Below are positions 16,021-25,285 of a stretch of DNA of 64,000 nt, one piece after another. The DNA is from Gracilimonas halophila (GTDB lineage Bacteria; Bacteroidota; Rhodothermia; Balneolales; Balneolaceae), in assembly GCF_042684365.1 (NCBI RefSeq), contig NZ_JBHULI010000025.1, positions 310,001 through 374,000 on the forward strand, given 5' to 3'. The notes below the pieces were generated by a model. It did not search any database and was not told the origin of the DNA. It worked only from the letters and a program-made list of their open reading frames with translations. A program made the position numbers and the translations under genes. Each line of letters opens with the position of its first letter. The stretch's first letter is position 1.

Positions 16021-17283
16021 ATGGTCAGAGCAACTGTTATCATTTTTGGTTTATTTATTTCCGGTTTAATGCAAGACAGTGTTTTTGCCCACGCAAATGA
16101 ACAAAGCTTACAAGATATAGAAGTGAGAGTGTTTCTGGATTGTAATCGCTGCAATAACTCTTACATAAGAGATGAGATTCAATTCGTGAATTTTGTCAGA
16201 GATAAAGAAGATGCTCACGTTCACTTACTGATAACCAGGGAGAGGACAGGAGCCGGTACAGAATTTAAAATACAGGTGATAGGACGGGGGATATTTCTCA
16301 GTCAGGATAAAACGTTATCGTATGTTTCATTTAATTCCGATACGGATGAAGAAGAGAGGCTAGGGCTTGTGAGGTATGTAAGGGCAGCCCTTTTCCCTTA
16401 TGTCTCAACAACTAATGCTATTGATGAGATAGATATAGTCTACATACCTCTTGAAGAATCAACGACAGAAGCAACGGAAGATCGCTGGAACAGTTGGATA
16501 TTTGAGATAGATAGCAGGGTGTCTATGGATGGGGAAGAGTCCAGAAAATCCCTTGATTATTCAGGGGGCTTTTCAGCCAATAGAACAACTAAGAATGTGA
16601 AGACTGATTTTGGATATGAGTACGAATATGACAGGAGAACTTTTTCAGATATAAATTCAGAAGGTAATGAAGAGGAATCTGTTTTTATAAGAAGAAGTCA
16701 TGAGTTTGAGGCGAGCCATTTGTGGGCACTAACCAATCATTGGTCTGCCGGCCTTTTTTCGGATGTAAGAAATTCAACCAGGAATAATTTTGATCTTAGT
16801 TTAATGGGAAGTGCGGGCATTGAGTATAATATTTTCCCATATGAGGAATACTCGGAGCGCGAAATATCTTTTGTGTATATGCTGGGAGCTGAAAACAGAG
16901 ATTACACAGAAACAACAATTTACCTGAAAGACGAAGAAACGTTAATAAGGCAGGAGTTGAGGGGAAGAATTGATTTCACCCAGACCTGGGGAAGCATTTC
17001 GGGAAGGGCTAACTTCAATACCTTTATGCACGACTTGAGCCGAAACCGTTTTGAAATAGATATGGATGTAAATTTCAGAATATTTCGCGGGCTGGAATTA
17101 AGTCTTTCCGGCAGATATTCTATAATTAATGATCAACTGAATGTGCCGGCAGGAAATATTAGCGATGCAGAACAGCTGCTGAATCTCCGTGAACAATTCA
17201 CATCTTACTCTTATGGTGCTTTTATTGGACTCGAGTATACTTTTGGTTCTATATTTAACCAAGCCATCAACCCTCGTTTCTGA
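16021..17283 (+). CDS. Outer-membrane beta-barrel protein with conserved N-terminal periplasmic domain
   Basis: A 420-residue secreted protein. The frame is open from a TTG at 15940, but I choose the ATG at 16021 because it gives a proper signal peptide ending DSVFAHA. The mature N-terminal 110 residues form a compact domain beginning VRVFLDCNRCNNSYIRDEI, with two Cys four residues apart (C-x-x-C), and I have seen related domains in Rhodothermaeota/Balneolaeota hypothetical proteins. From about residue 160 the sequence alternates aromatic and polar residues in strands (FGYEYEYDRRTF, FIRRSHEFEASHLWALT) and ends in an aromatic residue (Phe), as barrel proteins do. Role unknown; a small barrel receptor or assembly factor is possible. 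Confidence 0.78.
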   Translation: MVRATVIIFGLFISGLMQDSVFAHANEQSLQDIEVRVFLDCNRCNNSYIRDEIQFVNFVRDKEDAHVHLLITRERTGAGTEFKIQVIGRGIFLSQDKTLSYVSFNSDTDEEERLGLVRYVRAALFPYVSTTNAIDEIDIVYIPLEESTTEATEDRWNSWIFEIDSRVSMDGEESRKSLDYSGGFSANRTTKNVKTDFGYEYEYDRRTFSDINSEGNEEESVFIRRSHEFEASHLWALTNHWSAGLFSDVRNSTRNNFDLSLMGSAGIEYNIFPYEEYSEREISFVYMLGAENRDYTETTIYLKDEETLIRQELRGRIDFTQTWGSISGRANFNTFMHDLSRNRFEIDMDVNFRIFRGLELSLSGRYSIINDQLNVPAGNISDAEQLLNLREQFTSYSYGAFIGLEYTFGSIFNQAINPRF

Positions 17284-17313
17284 TCAATACAGTATAATTG
17301 ATGCTATAGTCGT

Positions 17314-17742
17314 TTAGCTAAATTCCTGCTCTTTGGTTTCTCTTCTTAGCAATGAACTTGCTTCATCAAGCAAGTTGGCAAAACTCAAATGTGGGTTAAC
17401 AACATCATTCAGTTTAGTGATAGTAATAGGAGTTTTGATAAAACAGACTTTTTCTGACTCACCCAAAAGCCATTCAAGTTTGTGGTTCTTCTTACATAGC
17501 AAGCTTAGTTTTGTTGCTTCAGAGTCTTGAATGACTTTAGCCAGCGATTCTGTTCTGATAGTTTCTGAATTTAGATCTAAAAAAGTAAATGTTGGGTTGA
17601 GAGTGAAAAACATACCTAAAGCTTTTTTATCAGAATTGGCTTCCATTACAACAGGGATATCCAGTTTGTTTAAGAGTTGTTTAAGTTCCTCTGTAAATCG
17701 CACATTATCGCTGATGATCAATACTTTTTTAGTTGATTTCAT
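17314..17742 (-). CDS. Stand-alone receiver-like domain protein (degenerate REC)
   Basis: A 142-residue protein with the length and order of a CheY-type receiver. The first strand is KVLIISDN (only one of the usual two acidic residues), the putative phospho-acceptor lies in FTFLDLNSET (about residue 56), and the conserved Lys is in CFIKTPIT (about residue 101). No output domain follows, apart from a short helical tail. It is convergent with the barrel-protein gene (30-base gap) and divergent from the thioredoxin-like gene. It could act as a phosphate sink or adaptor. No kinase gene is adjacent; the nearest in the window is the broken PAS kinase 33 kb away. Confidence 0.72.
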   Translation of the reverse strand: MKSTKKVLIISDNVRFTEELKQLLNKLDIPVVMEANSDKKALGMFFTLNPTFTFLDLNSETIRTESLAKVIQDSEATKLSLLCKKNHKLEWLLGESEKVCFIKTPITITKLNDVVNPHLSFANLLDEASSLLRRETKEQEFS

Positions 17743-17910
17743 AGGTTTTTCGATTATTTCATTTAGTAAGAGCTACGAATGAATTAAAAGGTCGGATTGT
17801 TAGATCCTAAGAAATCTGATTCGAAGTTTCAGTAAGAAATAAGAGGAATGAGGCGTCAAAAAAAACGAATCAAATTTTAGTATTTCTAAACCATAGCGCA
17901 AAAATTAGAT

Positions 17911-18537
17911 ATGCAAAACAATTCAGAAATTGTTTCGGAAATAGTAACACCCGAATTACTTGAACAAGCGGTTGATTATGCTTCCCATGAAAAAATGATC
18001 AAAGACCTTTTTAAAGAAGGCAGGACTACAAATGAAGATAATCGTGAGAATATGCTCAATTACACGAAAATGTATTTACAGCGTGTAAGTCGGTGGGATA
18101 AAAGAGGAAAGTTGAATATTGAACTCATAGATAAGTTAAAATCTTTTCCCCGGAAGATGATCTGGCTGGTATTGAATGAAGGGTGGTGCGGTGATTCGGC
18201 TCAAACGATACCCTTCATTAACAAAATGGCTGAGGTATCTAAGAATATAGATTTGAAAATCATTCTCCGTGATCAAAACCTTGAACTGATGGATCAATTT
18301 CTGACAAATGGTGCCCGCTCCATACCAAAATTGATCGCACTGGATGCAAATAGTTTGGAAATATTAGGGACGTGGGGACCTCGGCCTAAAGAAGCTTATG
18401 AAATGCATATAGCCCAACGTTCGGATCCTGATATTCCCAATAAGCAAGCAGTGGAAAACCTGCATCTGTGGTACGCCAGAGATAAAGGAGAATCCATTCA
18501 GCAAGAGTTTCTTGAGCTATTGGAGGAGTGGGCTTAG
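17911..18537 (+). CDS. Thioredoxin-fold protein with single-cysteine WCGD site
   Basis: A 208-residue cytosolic protein (no signal peptide) with a thioredoxin-like core at about residues 85-150. The active-site segment is NEGWCGDSAQTIPF: one Cys in WCGDS rather than the C-x-x-C of classic thioredoxins, so it cannot form the usual internal disulfide. ARSIPKLIALD at about residue 137 carries the expected cis-Pro. The N-terminal 80 residues are helical and precede the fold. This arrangement is known from Bacteroidota 'thioredoxin family' proteins of unknown role. It is single in its transcript. An inverted repeat rich in TTTAATTTTGAA follows the stop. Confidence 0.82.
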   Translation: MQNNSEIVSEIVTPELLEQAVDYASHEKMIKDLFKEGRTTNEDNRENMLNYTKMYLQRVSRWDKRGKLNIELIDKLKSFPRKMIWLVLNEGWCGDSAQTIPFINKMAEVSKNIDLKIILRDQNLELMDQFLTNGARSIPKLIALDANSLEILGTWGPRPKEAYEMHIAQRSDPDIPNKQAVENLHLWYARDKGESIQQEFLELLEEWA

Positions 18538-18538
18538 G

Positions 18539-18612
18539 GATTCAAATTGAGAAATTAAATTAAAGAAGTCGGACTATTAATTTTTAATTTTGAATCTTTA
18601 ATTTTGAATTAC
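18539..18612. repeat. AT-rich imperfect inverted/direct repeat
   Basis: GATTCAAATTG at 18539-18549 faces AATTTTGAATC at about 18586-18596. TTTAATTTTGAAT then repeats directly at about 18583 and 18598. It starts two bases after the stop codon of the thioredoxin-fold gene. Confidence 0.5.
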
Positions 18613-18647
18613 TTAGGTATCTTATACCAATTCATCCCTAAATAACC

Positions 18648-19826
18648 ATGCTCAATAAATTCCTCACACATATTGCCCAAACCAGTGATGATCCCCTGGG
18701 GCTTGAGATCGACTACGCAGAAGGGCCTTTTCTATATACAACTAATGGAAAACGCTTCGTCGACTTTATTTCCGGGATCGCCGTTAGCAGTTTAGGGCAT
18801 AGACATCCTAAAGTTGTGGAGGCGATCCATAAACAAGTGGACAAGCATCTTCACGTGATGGTTTATGGGGAATTTGTACAGCAACCTCAGGTTGATTTCG
18901 CGGAGCTACTAACTTCAAATCTTCCGAAAAAACTGGAACAGATCTATTTAGTGAATTCAGGAACTGAGGCCACCGAAGGTGCACTCAAACTTGCTAAAAA
19001 ATATACCGGAAGAACGAAACTGATCGGTTTTAAAAACAGCTATCATGGGGATACGCACGGTTCCCTGAGTGTTACCGGGAGAGATGTGTATCGCGATCCC
19101 TATCTGCCATTGCTTCCTGATGTGCATTTCCTGGAGTTCAATTCATCTGCTAATCTAGAACTGATAGATGAAAAAACCGCGGCTGTAATTATGGAGCCCA
19201 TACAGGGAGAAGGAGGGATTATTCCTGCGGAAAAAGAGTGGCTGCAGAAGGTCAGGAAAAGATGTGATGAAGTCGGTGCGATGCTCATTTTTGATGAGAT
19301 CCAAAGTGGATTTGGTCGAACCGGTAAATTATTTGCCTTCGAACATTATAAAGTGGTGCCTGATATACTGTGTATAGCAAAAGCTATGGGCGGGGGAATG
19401 CCGATAGGGGGATTTGTTTCATCAAAAGAGATATTTCAGAGTTTTAAATACGACCCCCCGCTAAATCACGTAACTACTTTTGGAGGCCACCCGGTTTCTT
19501 CGGCAGCCGCTCATGCTAACCTTCAGGAATTATTGAGTGGAAATTATCTGGAACGTGCTTCTGTAATTGAGAAAAAAATAAGGTCTGAATTAAAAGGAAA
19601 AGGCATTGTGGAAGTTCGCGGGATGGGAGCCATGCTGGGCTTGCAACTCGAAAGCTGGGAGTTGACAAAAAATGTAGTAGAAGAGTGTTTTGAGCAGGGA
19701 ATATTATTGGGCTGGACTCTTCATTCCAATACGCTCATCCGTCTCGCTCCACCGCTGATCATTGAGGATCAATTACTGAATGAAGTGCTGGCTACTCTTT
19801 TGGAAGCTGTAGAAAAGCATTCATAA
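18648..19826 (+). CDS. Class III aminotransferase (acetylornithine aminotransferase-like)
   Basis: PLP-dependent aminotransferase of the omega/ornithine type. Conserved parts include VDFISGIAVSSLGHRHP (about residues 39-55), YLVNSGTEATEGALKLA (about 103), the PLP-contacting LIFDEIQSGFGRTG (about 213-226), and the catalytic Lys in LCIAKAMGGGMPIGG (about 247). At 392 residues it matches acetylornithine or 4-aminobutyrate aminotransferases; substrate cannot be settled by motif. A succinate-semialdehyde dehydrogenase-like gene follows on the same strand after 156 bases, which would fit a GABA shunt (GABA to succinate semialdehyde to succinate), but the gap holds a degenerate repeat, so co-transcription is not assured. 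No arginine-synthesis gene is near. Confidence 0.88.
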   Translation: MLNKFLTHIAQTSDDPLGLEIDYAEGPFLYTTNGKRFVDFISGIAVSSLGHRHPKVVEAIHKQVDKHLHVMVYGEFVQQPQVDFAELLTSNLPKKLEQIYLVNSGTEATEGALKLAKKYTGRTKLIGFKNSYHGDTHGSLSVTGRDVYRDPYLPLLPDVHFLEFNSSANLELIDEKTAAVIMEPIQGEGGIIPAEKEWLQKVRKRCDEVGAMLIFDEIQSGFGRTGKLFAFEHYKVVPDILCIAKAMGGGMPIGGFVSSKEIFQSFKYDPPLNHVTTFGGHPVSSAAAHANLQELLSGNYLERASVIEKKIRSELKGKGIVEVRGMGAMLGLQLESWELTKNVVEECFEQGILLGWTLHSNTLIRLAPPLIIEDQLLNEVLATLLEAVEKHS

Positions 19827-19910
19827 TGGAACGCGGATTAGGCGGATAGTGTGGGTGTTCACGGATCTGTCAAGATCAGGTAAATCCTTTCAAAGTGTAC
19901 TATTCGTGCA
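19827..19910. repeat. Degenerate extragenic repeat (GCGGATTAGGCGGAT type)
   Basis: GGAACGCGGATTAGGCGGAT, then CACGGATCTGTCAAGATCAGG and TAAATCCTTTCAA, resembles a dispersed intergenic repeat I recall from Bacteroidota genomes, in which CGGATT blocks lead into an imperfect mirror image. GATCTGTCAAGATC can form a small hairpin. It seems worn down. Confidence 0.45.
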
Positions 19911-19982
19911 AAATTGAATCGGAATTACTACACTCTGCTAACCGTTTGGATGAAAAAGAAATACAACTAAAAGTTATAGACC

Positions 19983-21347
19983 ATGAAGACCATTAATCCG
20001 GCTACAGGGGAAACCCTTAAAGAATACCAGGAAATGGGAATTGAAGAGATCGGTTCCATTATCAAAAAAGCCAATGCAGCTCAGAAAGAATGGAAGTTCA
20101 GGAGCTTTGAAGAACGAGCGGGTTATCTCCGAAAAATAGCGTCCATCTTAAGAGACAGGAAAAGTGAATTGGCTGAATTAATGGCTAAAGAAATGGGAAA
20201 ACCCCTGGCTCAGGGAGAAGGTGAGGCTGAAAAATGTGCCTGGGTTTGTGATTATTATGCAGATCATGCTGAGGCTTTTTTAGAAGCTGATGTAATTGAA
20301 ACCGATGCTTCCAAGAGCTATGTGACTTTTAATCCGCTGGGAGTGGTGTTAGCTATTATGCCATGGAATTTTCCATTCTGGCAGCTTTTCAGATTTGCGG
20401 CCCCGGCACTAATGGCAGGAAACGGAGCCATCCTAAAGCATTCAGCAAACACAACGGGTTGTGCATTGGAGATCGAAAATATCATTCATGATGCAGGCAT
20501 TCCAAAAGATCTGTTCAGAACCATAATCCGGGATAAATCAGGAATGAAGGATGTGATTCAGCATGACTGGATCTCGGCCGTGACTCTTACCGGTAGCACG
20601 CGGGCCGGAAAAGCCGTAGCCGCACAAGCCGGAGAAACTCTCAAAAAAACAGTACTGGAACTGGGCGGAAGTGACCCGTACATAATTCTGGAAGATGCCG
20701 ATGTCAAAAAAGCGGCTGAAACTTGCGCGACATCCCGGCTCATAAATAGTGGACAAAGTTGTATTGCAGCAAAGCGATTTATAGTTACCGAAAAAGTATA
20801 TGATGAATTTGTGGAAGAATTTACACAGATCATGAAATCCAAAAAGGTAGGTGACCCGTTTGAAGAGGGTACAGATGTTGGGCCGCAAGCACGGGAAGAT
20901 CTTAGGGATGAGCTCCATGATCAGGTTCAAAGAAGCAAAGAAAAAGGAGCGAACATACTTCTGGGTGGCGAAAAACCCAAAGGATCGGGAGCATACTATC
21001 CGGTTACTGTTATGGACAATATTAATGCCGGTATGCCTGCCTATGAGGAAGAACTGTTTGGGCCGGTGGCAGCTATCATCAAGGTAAAGGATGAGGAAGA
21101 AGCTATTAAAGTGGCTAATGATACCAATTTTGGTCTTGGTGCCGCCATCTTTTCCGAAGATAAAAAACGAGCTGAAGAGATAGCAGCCAATAAAATCGAA
21201 GCCGGTTGCTGTTTTGTAAACGAATTTGTGAAATCAGATCCAAGATTGCCTTTTGGAGGGATCAAACAATCCGGTTATGGACGGGAACTAAGCCTTTATG
21301 GAATTCGTGAATTTGTGAATGCAAAGACGGTTTACATCGGGAATTAA
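19983..21347 (+). CDS. NAD(P)-dependent succinate-semialdehyde dehydrogenase-like aldehyde dehydrogenase
   Basis: Aldehyde dehydrogenase superfamily enzyme of 454 residues, slightly shorter than typical GabD, as in the compact SSADH group that starts directly with TINPATGE. Seen: MPWNFPFWQLFRFAAPALMA (about residues 126-145), the nucleotide loop TLTGSTRAGKAVA (about 200-212), catalytic Glu in LELGGSDPYI (about 226), and catalytic Cys in NSGQSCIAAKRF (about 260). PFGGIKQSGYGREL near residue 427 is typical. It lies downstream of a class III aminotransferase, consistent with oxidising succinate semialdehyde from GABA. Cofactor preference cannot be judged. Its stop codon is built into a perfect hairpin (21342-21372). 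Confidence 0.9.
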   Translation: MKTINPATGETLKEYQEMGIEEIGSIIKKANAAQKEWKFRSFEERAGYLRKIASILRDRKSELAELMAKEMGKPLAQGEGEAEKCAWVCDYYADHAEAFLEADVIETDASKSYVTFNPLGVVLAIMPWNFPFWQLFRFAAPALMAGNGAILKHSANTTGCALEIENIIHDAGIPKDLFRTIIRDKSGMKDVIQHDWISAVTLTGSTRAGKAVAAQAGETLKKTVLELGGSDPYIILEDADVKKAAETCATSRLINSGQSCIAAKRFIVTEKVYDEFVEEFTQIMKSKKVGDPFEEGTDVGPQAREDLRDELHDQVQRSKEKGANILLGGEKPKGSGAYYPVTVMDNINAGMPAYEEELFGPVAAIIKVKDEEEAIKVANDTNFGLGAAIFSEDKKRAEEIAANKIEAGCCFVNEFVKSDPRLPFGGIKQSGYGRELSLYGIREFVNAKTVYIGN

Positions 21348-21372
21348 GAATGTGTAAGGGCCATTCTTAATT
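21342..21372. repeat. Hairpin containing the stop codon of the aldehyde dehydrogenase gene
   Basis: AATTAAGAATG (21342-21352) is perfectly complementary to CATTCTTAATT (21362-21372) across a 9-base loop. The TAA stop is inside the left arm. A T-rich stretch follows, so it may act as a weak terminator or RNA stabiliser. Confidence 0.7.
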
Positions 21373-21450
21373 TTGAATTAATACAGAAAGTCACTCTTAA
21401 CTCTGACCCATACTCCTTATCTTAAAACCTGAATCAAATAAAATTCCGCC

Positions 21451-23163
21451 GTGCGCATACGATTAGAACAACTGAATCCCACGATTGGGGATCTTTCTGG
21501 AAATAAAGAACTTATTCTTTCTTCAATTAAAAAAGCAGAGAATGATGGGATAGAATTGCTGTTGCTCCCCGAACTAATGACCTGCGGATATCCTCCCATG
21601 GATCTTTTGGAGCGGGAGGTTTTCCGGGAATCACTGTATAAATTGAACCGTGAGATCGTTGAGGCTACCGGTGCAACTGCCGTGATATTTGGCTCTATTA
21701 CTGAAAATTTAAGTGGAGTTGGAAGGAAGATTTATAATTCTGCGATTGTGGCTCAGCATGGTGAAGAGATCATGCGAGTACATAAAGCATTATTGCCCAC
21801 CTATGATGTATTTGATGATCTCCGCTATTTTGAACCGGGCAGCGAATTTGAGCCGGTGATCATCAATGGATTCCCATTTGGGATCACGGTCTGTGAGGAT
21901 ATTTGGTTCAACGACAACGAGATCCAGTATCATATTTATGATAAAAATCCGGCAGCAATATTAGCCGGGAAAGGTGCTAAAGCTATTATCAATATTTCTG
22001 CATCGCCGTTCAATAAAAATAAACCGGTCAGCCGAAAGAATATGCTTCAAAAGCACGCCAAAAATCTCGGGTTGCCTTTATTTTATGTGAACTCAGTTGG
22101 AGCACAAACGGAATTGGTTTTTGATGGAGATTCCCTCGCTTTTGACGGTACAGGAACAATGAAAGCCAGATCAAAACGGTTCATACCTGATCAGGTTGAT
22201 ATCAATTTCAATACGAATAATAATGAGGTTGATGCACTCACAGATGTTGTGGATAACTTCGAGAATCCCCCCAAAGAACAGGTTATGTTTGAAGCCCTCA
22301 TTCTTGGAGTACGTGATTATCTGACAAAATCCGGTGCGGCAAATAAAGTAATTCTTGGGCTGAGCGGTGGAATTGATTCCGCACTAACCTGCGTGATCGC
22401 CAAAGAAGCATTGGGAGCTGAAAATGTAAAAGCAGTTACCATGCCATCGGAATTTTCATCTGAAGGAAGTGTGAGTGATTCCGAACAATTGGCTCAGAAT
22501 TTAGGGGTAGAGTTAATTGAGATCCCAATAAAAAGAATTTATGATGCTTTCAATGATGCATTAAGCCCTCATTTCGAGGGGACCGGTTTTGGAGTTGCTG
22601 AAGAAAACCTGCAAAGCCGCATTCGTGGTGACCTTCTCATGGCATTGGCCAATAAATTCGGTTACATGCTCTTGAATACAGGCAATAAATCAGAAATGGC
22701 TGTTGGTTATTGCACGCTCTATGGTGATATGGCCGGTGGACTTTCTGTGATCTCTGACGTTTATAAAACGGAAGTATTTGATATTTGCCGCTGGCTGAAT
22801 GAGAAGTACTATAAAAAAGAAGTCATCCCCGAGTCTATATTGACTAAAGAACCGAGCGCAGAACTACGCCCTGATCAAAAAGATTCAGATTCTTTGCCGG
22901 ATTATGGAACTTTAGATACGATCCTGAGCTACTATATTGAGGAACAACTTTCAAGAGAGCAGATCATAGATCATGGTATCGAACCTGAGGTTGTTGACAG
23001 AACGATCCGCCTGGTAGATATGAATGAGCACAAGCGATATCAGGCACCACCGGGACTTAAAGTATCTGCAAAAGCATTTGGAACAGGCCGGAGATGGCCA
23101 TTAGCTCAGCAATGGACAGGTCAGGAAGAGAGAATATTTCAATCTGTAAAATCAGAAAATTAA
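21451..23163 (+). CDS. nadE: Glutamine-dependent NAD+ synthase
   Basis: Last step of NAD synthesis: amidates deamido-NAD+ with ATP, using ammonia freed from glutamine. Two domains are visible. The N-terminal nitrilase-type glutaminase has Glu in LLLLPELMTCGYPP (about residue 40), Lys in RVHKALLPTYDVFDD (about 113) and Cys in GITVCEDIWF (about 149). The C-terminal synthetase has the ATP-binding P-loop ILGLSGGIDSALT (about 301-313) and NTGNKSEMAVGYCTLYGD (about 411). The 570-residue length is normal for the bacterial two-domain form. The start is GTG at 21451, with no better ATG. Kynurenine-pathway genes elsewhere in the window (46188-48212) could feed NAD metabolism, but the link is speculative. 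Confidence 0.96.
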   Translation: MRIRLEQLNPTIGDLSGNKELILSSIKKAENDGIELLLLPELMTCGYPPMDLLEREVFRESLYKLNREIVEATGATAVIFGSITENLSGVGRKIYNSAIVAQHGEEIMRVHKALLPTYDVFDDLRYFEPGSEFEPVIINGFPFGITVCEDIWFNDNEIQYHIYDKNPAAILAGKGAKAIINISASPFNKNKPVSRKNMLQKHAKNLGLPLFYVNSVGAQTELVFDGDSLAFDGTGTMKARSKRFIPDQVDINFNTNNNEVDALTDVVDNFENPPKEQVMFEALILGVRDYLTKSGAANKVILGLSGGIDSALTCVIAKEALGAENVKAVTMPSEFSSEGSVSDSEQLAQNLGVELIEIPIKRIYDAFNDALSPHFEGTGFGVAEENLQSRIRGDLLMALANKFGYMLLNTGNKSEMAVGYCTLYGDMAGGLSVISDVYKTEVFDICRWLNEKYYKKEVIPESILTKEPSAELRPDQKDSDSLPDYGTLDTILSYYIEEQLSREQIIDHGIEPEVVDRTIRLVDMNEHKRYQAPPGLKVSAKAFGTGRRWPLAQQWTGQEERIFQSVKSEN

Positions 23164-23270
23164 AGACGCTAATTTCAGATTCTATCCGTTGTTGGGCTTG
23201 TGCTTTAAATACTCCCAATTCTATACAATAATTAGTACTTTAGACAAAAATTTTAAATCATCTTCATTCA

Positions 23271-25280
23271 ATGCTTAAATTGCTACAAAAGGCGGCCATT
23301 GCCCTAATCTGTTGCTTCTTCCTTAGTCCGGGAACTTCCTCCGCACAGGATACGACTGCAACCATCGACCTCAAAGAAATGCCACTAAGACTGCTGGATT
23401 ACCAAAGTCCCATGCAGAGTGTGAAAGGTATGGACGGTTTGAGGGAGCAACCCGTTATGCAGGAATTGGATAATTTCCAGAAAGATATCATGAGCAGGAT
23501 CTCTGATATCTATCGTATTCATATCAATGCGATGGAGGCCCAGGTTAATAATGATCCCTTAGAAGCCGAAACGAATATTAATGATGCCTTAGCTGCTACA
23601 CATGGATTACTGGATGATTATCCTGAGATCAGTGGAGATCGAAGATTTACTGAGTTATATCGATCCATAATTGCGGAATACCGGCAATTCTATGGAATTA
23701 CAGAGACAGGGAATGAACCTCAGGGTGAAATTTTTGCAATTCAAGAAGAGCTTTTCTCAGAAGATGAAAGCTGGATGGTAGAGGAATACGATTTCCCTGA
23801 GGACCTGAACTTCAATAAAACCGCTGTTCCACTTGTACAAAATGATAAGGTGAATCGTCATTTGGTTTATTATACACTCCGGCGCCCGGAGGTTATGGAA
23901 ACTTGGTTGCAGCGTGCGGTTAAATATCAACCAATGATGCGCAAAATTTTTCGGGAAGAAGGTACTCCTGAAGAACTCACGTACCTGGCTTTTATTGAAA
24001 GTGGGTTAAATCCGAATGCAAGAAGCTGGGCTGCTGCGGTCGGAATGTGGCAGTTTATCCGCGCAACCGGTTCAGTTTATGGGCTGGAAGTTAATTGGTG
24101 GGTTGATGAGCGTCGCGATCCTGAAAAAGCAACCAGAGCTGCAGCTAGGCATTTAAAAGATCTTTATAATATTTGGGGCGACTGGCACTTAGCTATGGCC
24201 GGGTACAATATCAGTCCACGCGGTCTTAAGCGCGCTATTAACAGGGCCGGAGGAGTAGAGGACTATTGGGCGGCCTATCCTTATCTTCCAAGAGAAACGA
24301 GAGGATATGTTCCCGGTTTTATTGCTACCACTATGATCGGCATGAACCCTGAAGAATTTGGGTTTCAGAATGAGTATGAGGGTGAACCATACAGTTATGA
24401 AGTTGTTGAAGTTGAAGGCCTGATGGAGCTGGAAGGTCTTGCCAATGCTGCAGGTATTTCTACAAACGAATTGAAGGAGTATAATCCGGAATTACTGCGT
24501 TGGGCAACACCTCCCGGAGGTAAATACCCGTTAAAGATACCGGTACATAAAAAGCAGGAATTCCTGGCCAACTACGAAGATATTCCTAAAGAGAATCGCA
24601 GCCAGAATATTACTATGCATACCGTTAAAAGCGGAGAATCACTGGGAGTAATTGCAAGGAAATATGGCACTACGGTAGCCGGTTTGTATGGTTCGAATGA
24701 GAATCTTTCAAGTATGATCTATCCGGGTCAAAAAATTGTAGTTCCATTACCAAGAGGAAGTGCTTCACAGATCTCAGCGAATCAACCTACCAACCAGCAG
24801 CGAAGTGTTAACACCAGCAGGTCTTCATCGTCAAATACAGTGAGTCCGCCGGCTAACTCAACTTCGCTTTCCTATAAAGTAAAAACAGGGGATACTATAG
24901 GACATATAGCTGAATGGTACGATGTACGTGCTTGGAATATTAGAACCTGGAATGGGATAGGGAATACGATCCGGGTTGGTCAAACGCTTTCAGTATATGT
25001 ACCGAATACCCGCAGATCTCACTATGAAAAAGTCAATGAGTTGAGTTATGCTGAGAAGCAGGAAATTGAAAGGAAACAACGCCGCGGCGAAAATATTTTT
25101 ATAGCTTCCGCTACCACATCTGATGGTGACAACTATACTACCTATACCGTTCAGCAAAATGATACACTGAGTGAAATTGCTGAAAGCTTTGGAATAGGGT
25201 TAAGTGAGTTGAGAAGATTGAATAATATCAATGGAAATCGCATTTATGTGGGGCAAACACTGCGCATTTCTGCTAATTGA
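23271..25280 (+). CDS. mltD: Membrane-bound lytic murein transglycosylase D-like protein with three LysM domains
   Basis: Periplasmic enzyme that cleaves peptidoglycan glycan strands by a non-hydrolytic mechanism. The N-terminus is a signal peptide (ALICCFFLSPGTSSAQ), where Cys could also serve as lipid anchor, though no clean lipobox is seen. The SLT catalytic domain occupies about residues 210-360: catalytic Glu in AFIESGLNPNARSW (about 243), AVGMWQFIRATGSVYGL, and MAGYNISPRGLKRAI. Three LysM repeats follow: about 446-490 (HTVKSGESLGVIARKYG), 538-580 (YKVKTGDTIGHIAEWYD) and 625-668 (YTVQQNDTLSEIAESFG). It leads a compact envelope gene run; the next gene's start lies 5 bases after its stop. 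Confidence 0.92.
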   Translation: MLKLLQKAAIALICCFFLSPGTSSAQDTTATIDLKEMPLRLLDYQSPMQSVKGMDGLREQPVMQELDNFQKDIMSRISDIYRIHINAMEAQVNNDPLEAETNINDALAATHGLLDDYPEISGDRRFTELYRSIIAEYRQFYGITETGNEPQGEIFAIQEELFSEDESWMVEEYDFPEDLNFNKTAVPLVQNDKVNRHLVYYTLRRPEVMETWLQRAVKYQPMMRKIFREEGTPEELTYLAFIESGLNPNARSWAAAVGMWQFIRATGSVYGLEVNWWVDERRDPEKATRAAARHLKDLYNIWGDWHLAMAGYNISPRGLKRAINRAGGVEDYWAAYPYLPRETRGYVPGFIATTMIGMNPEEFGFQNEYEGEPYSYEVVEVEGLMELEGLANAAGISTNELKEYNPELLRWATPPGGKYPLKIPVHKKQEFLANYEDIPKENRSQNITMHTVKSGESLGVIARKYGTTVAGLYGSNENLSSMIYPGQKIVVPLPRGSASQISANQPTNQQRSVNTSRSSSSNTVSPPANSTSLSYKVKTGDTIGHIAEWYDVRAWNIRTWNGIGNTIRVGQTLSVYVPNTRRSHYEKVNELSYAEKQEIERKQRRGENIFIASATTSDGDNYTTYTVQQNDTLSEIAESFGIGLSELRRLNNINGNRIYVGQTLRISAN

Positions 25281-25285
25281 TTAGC

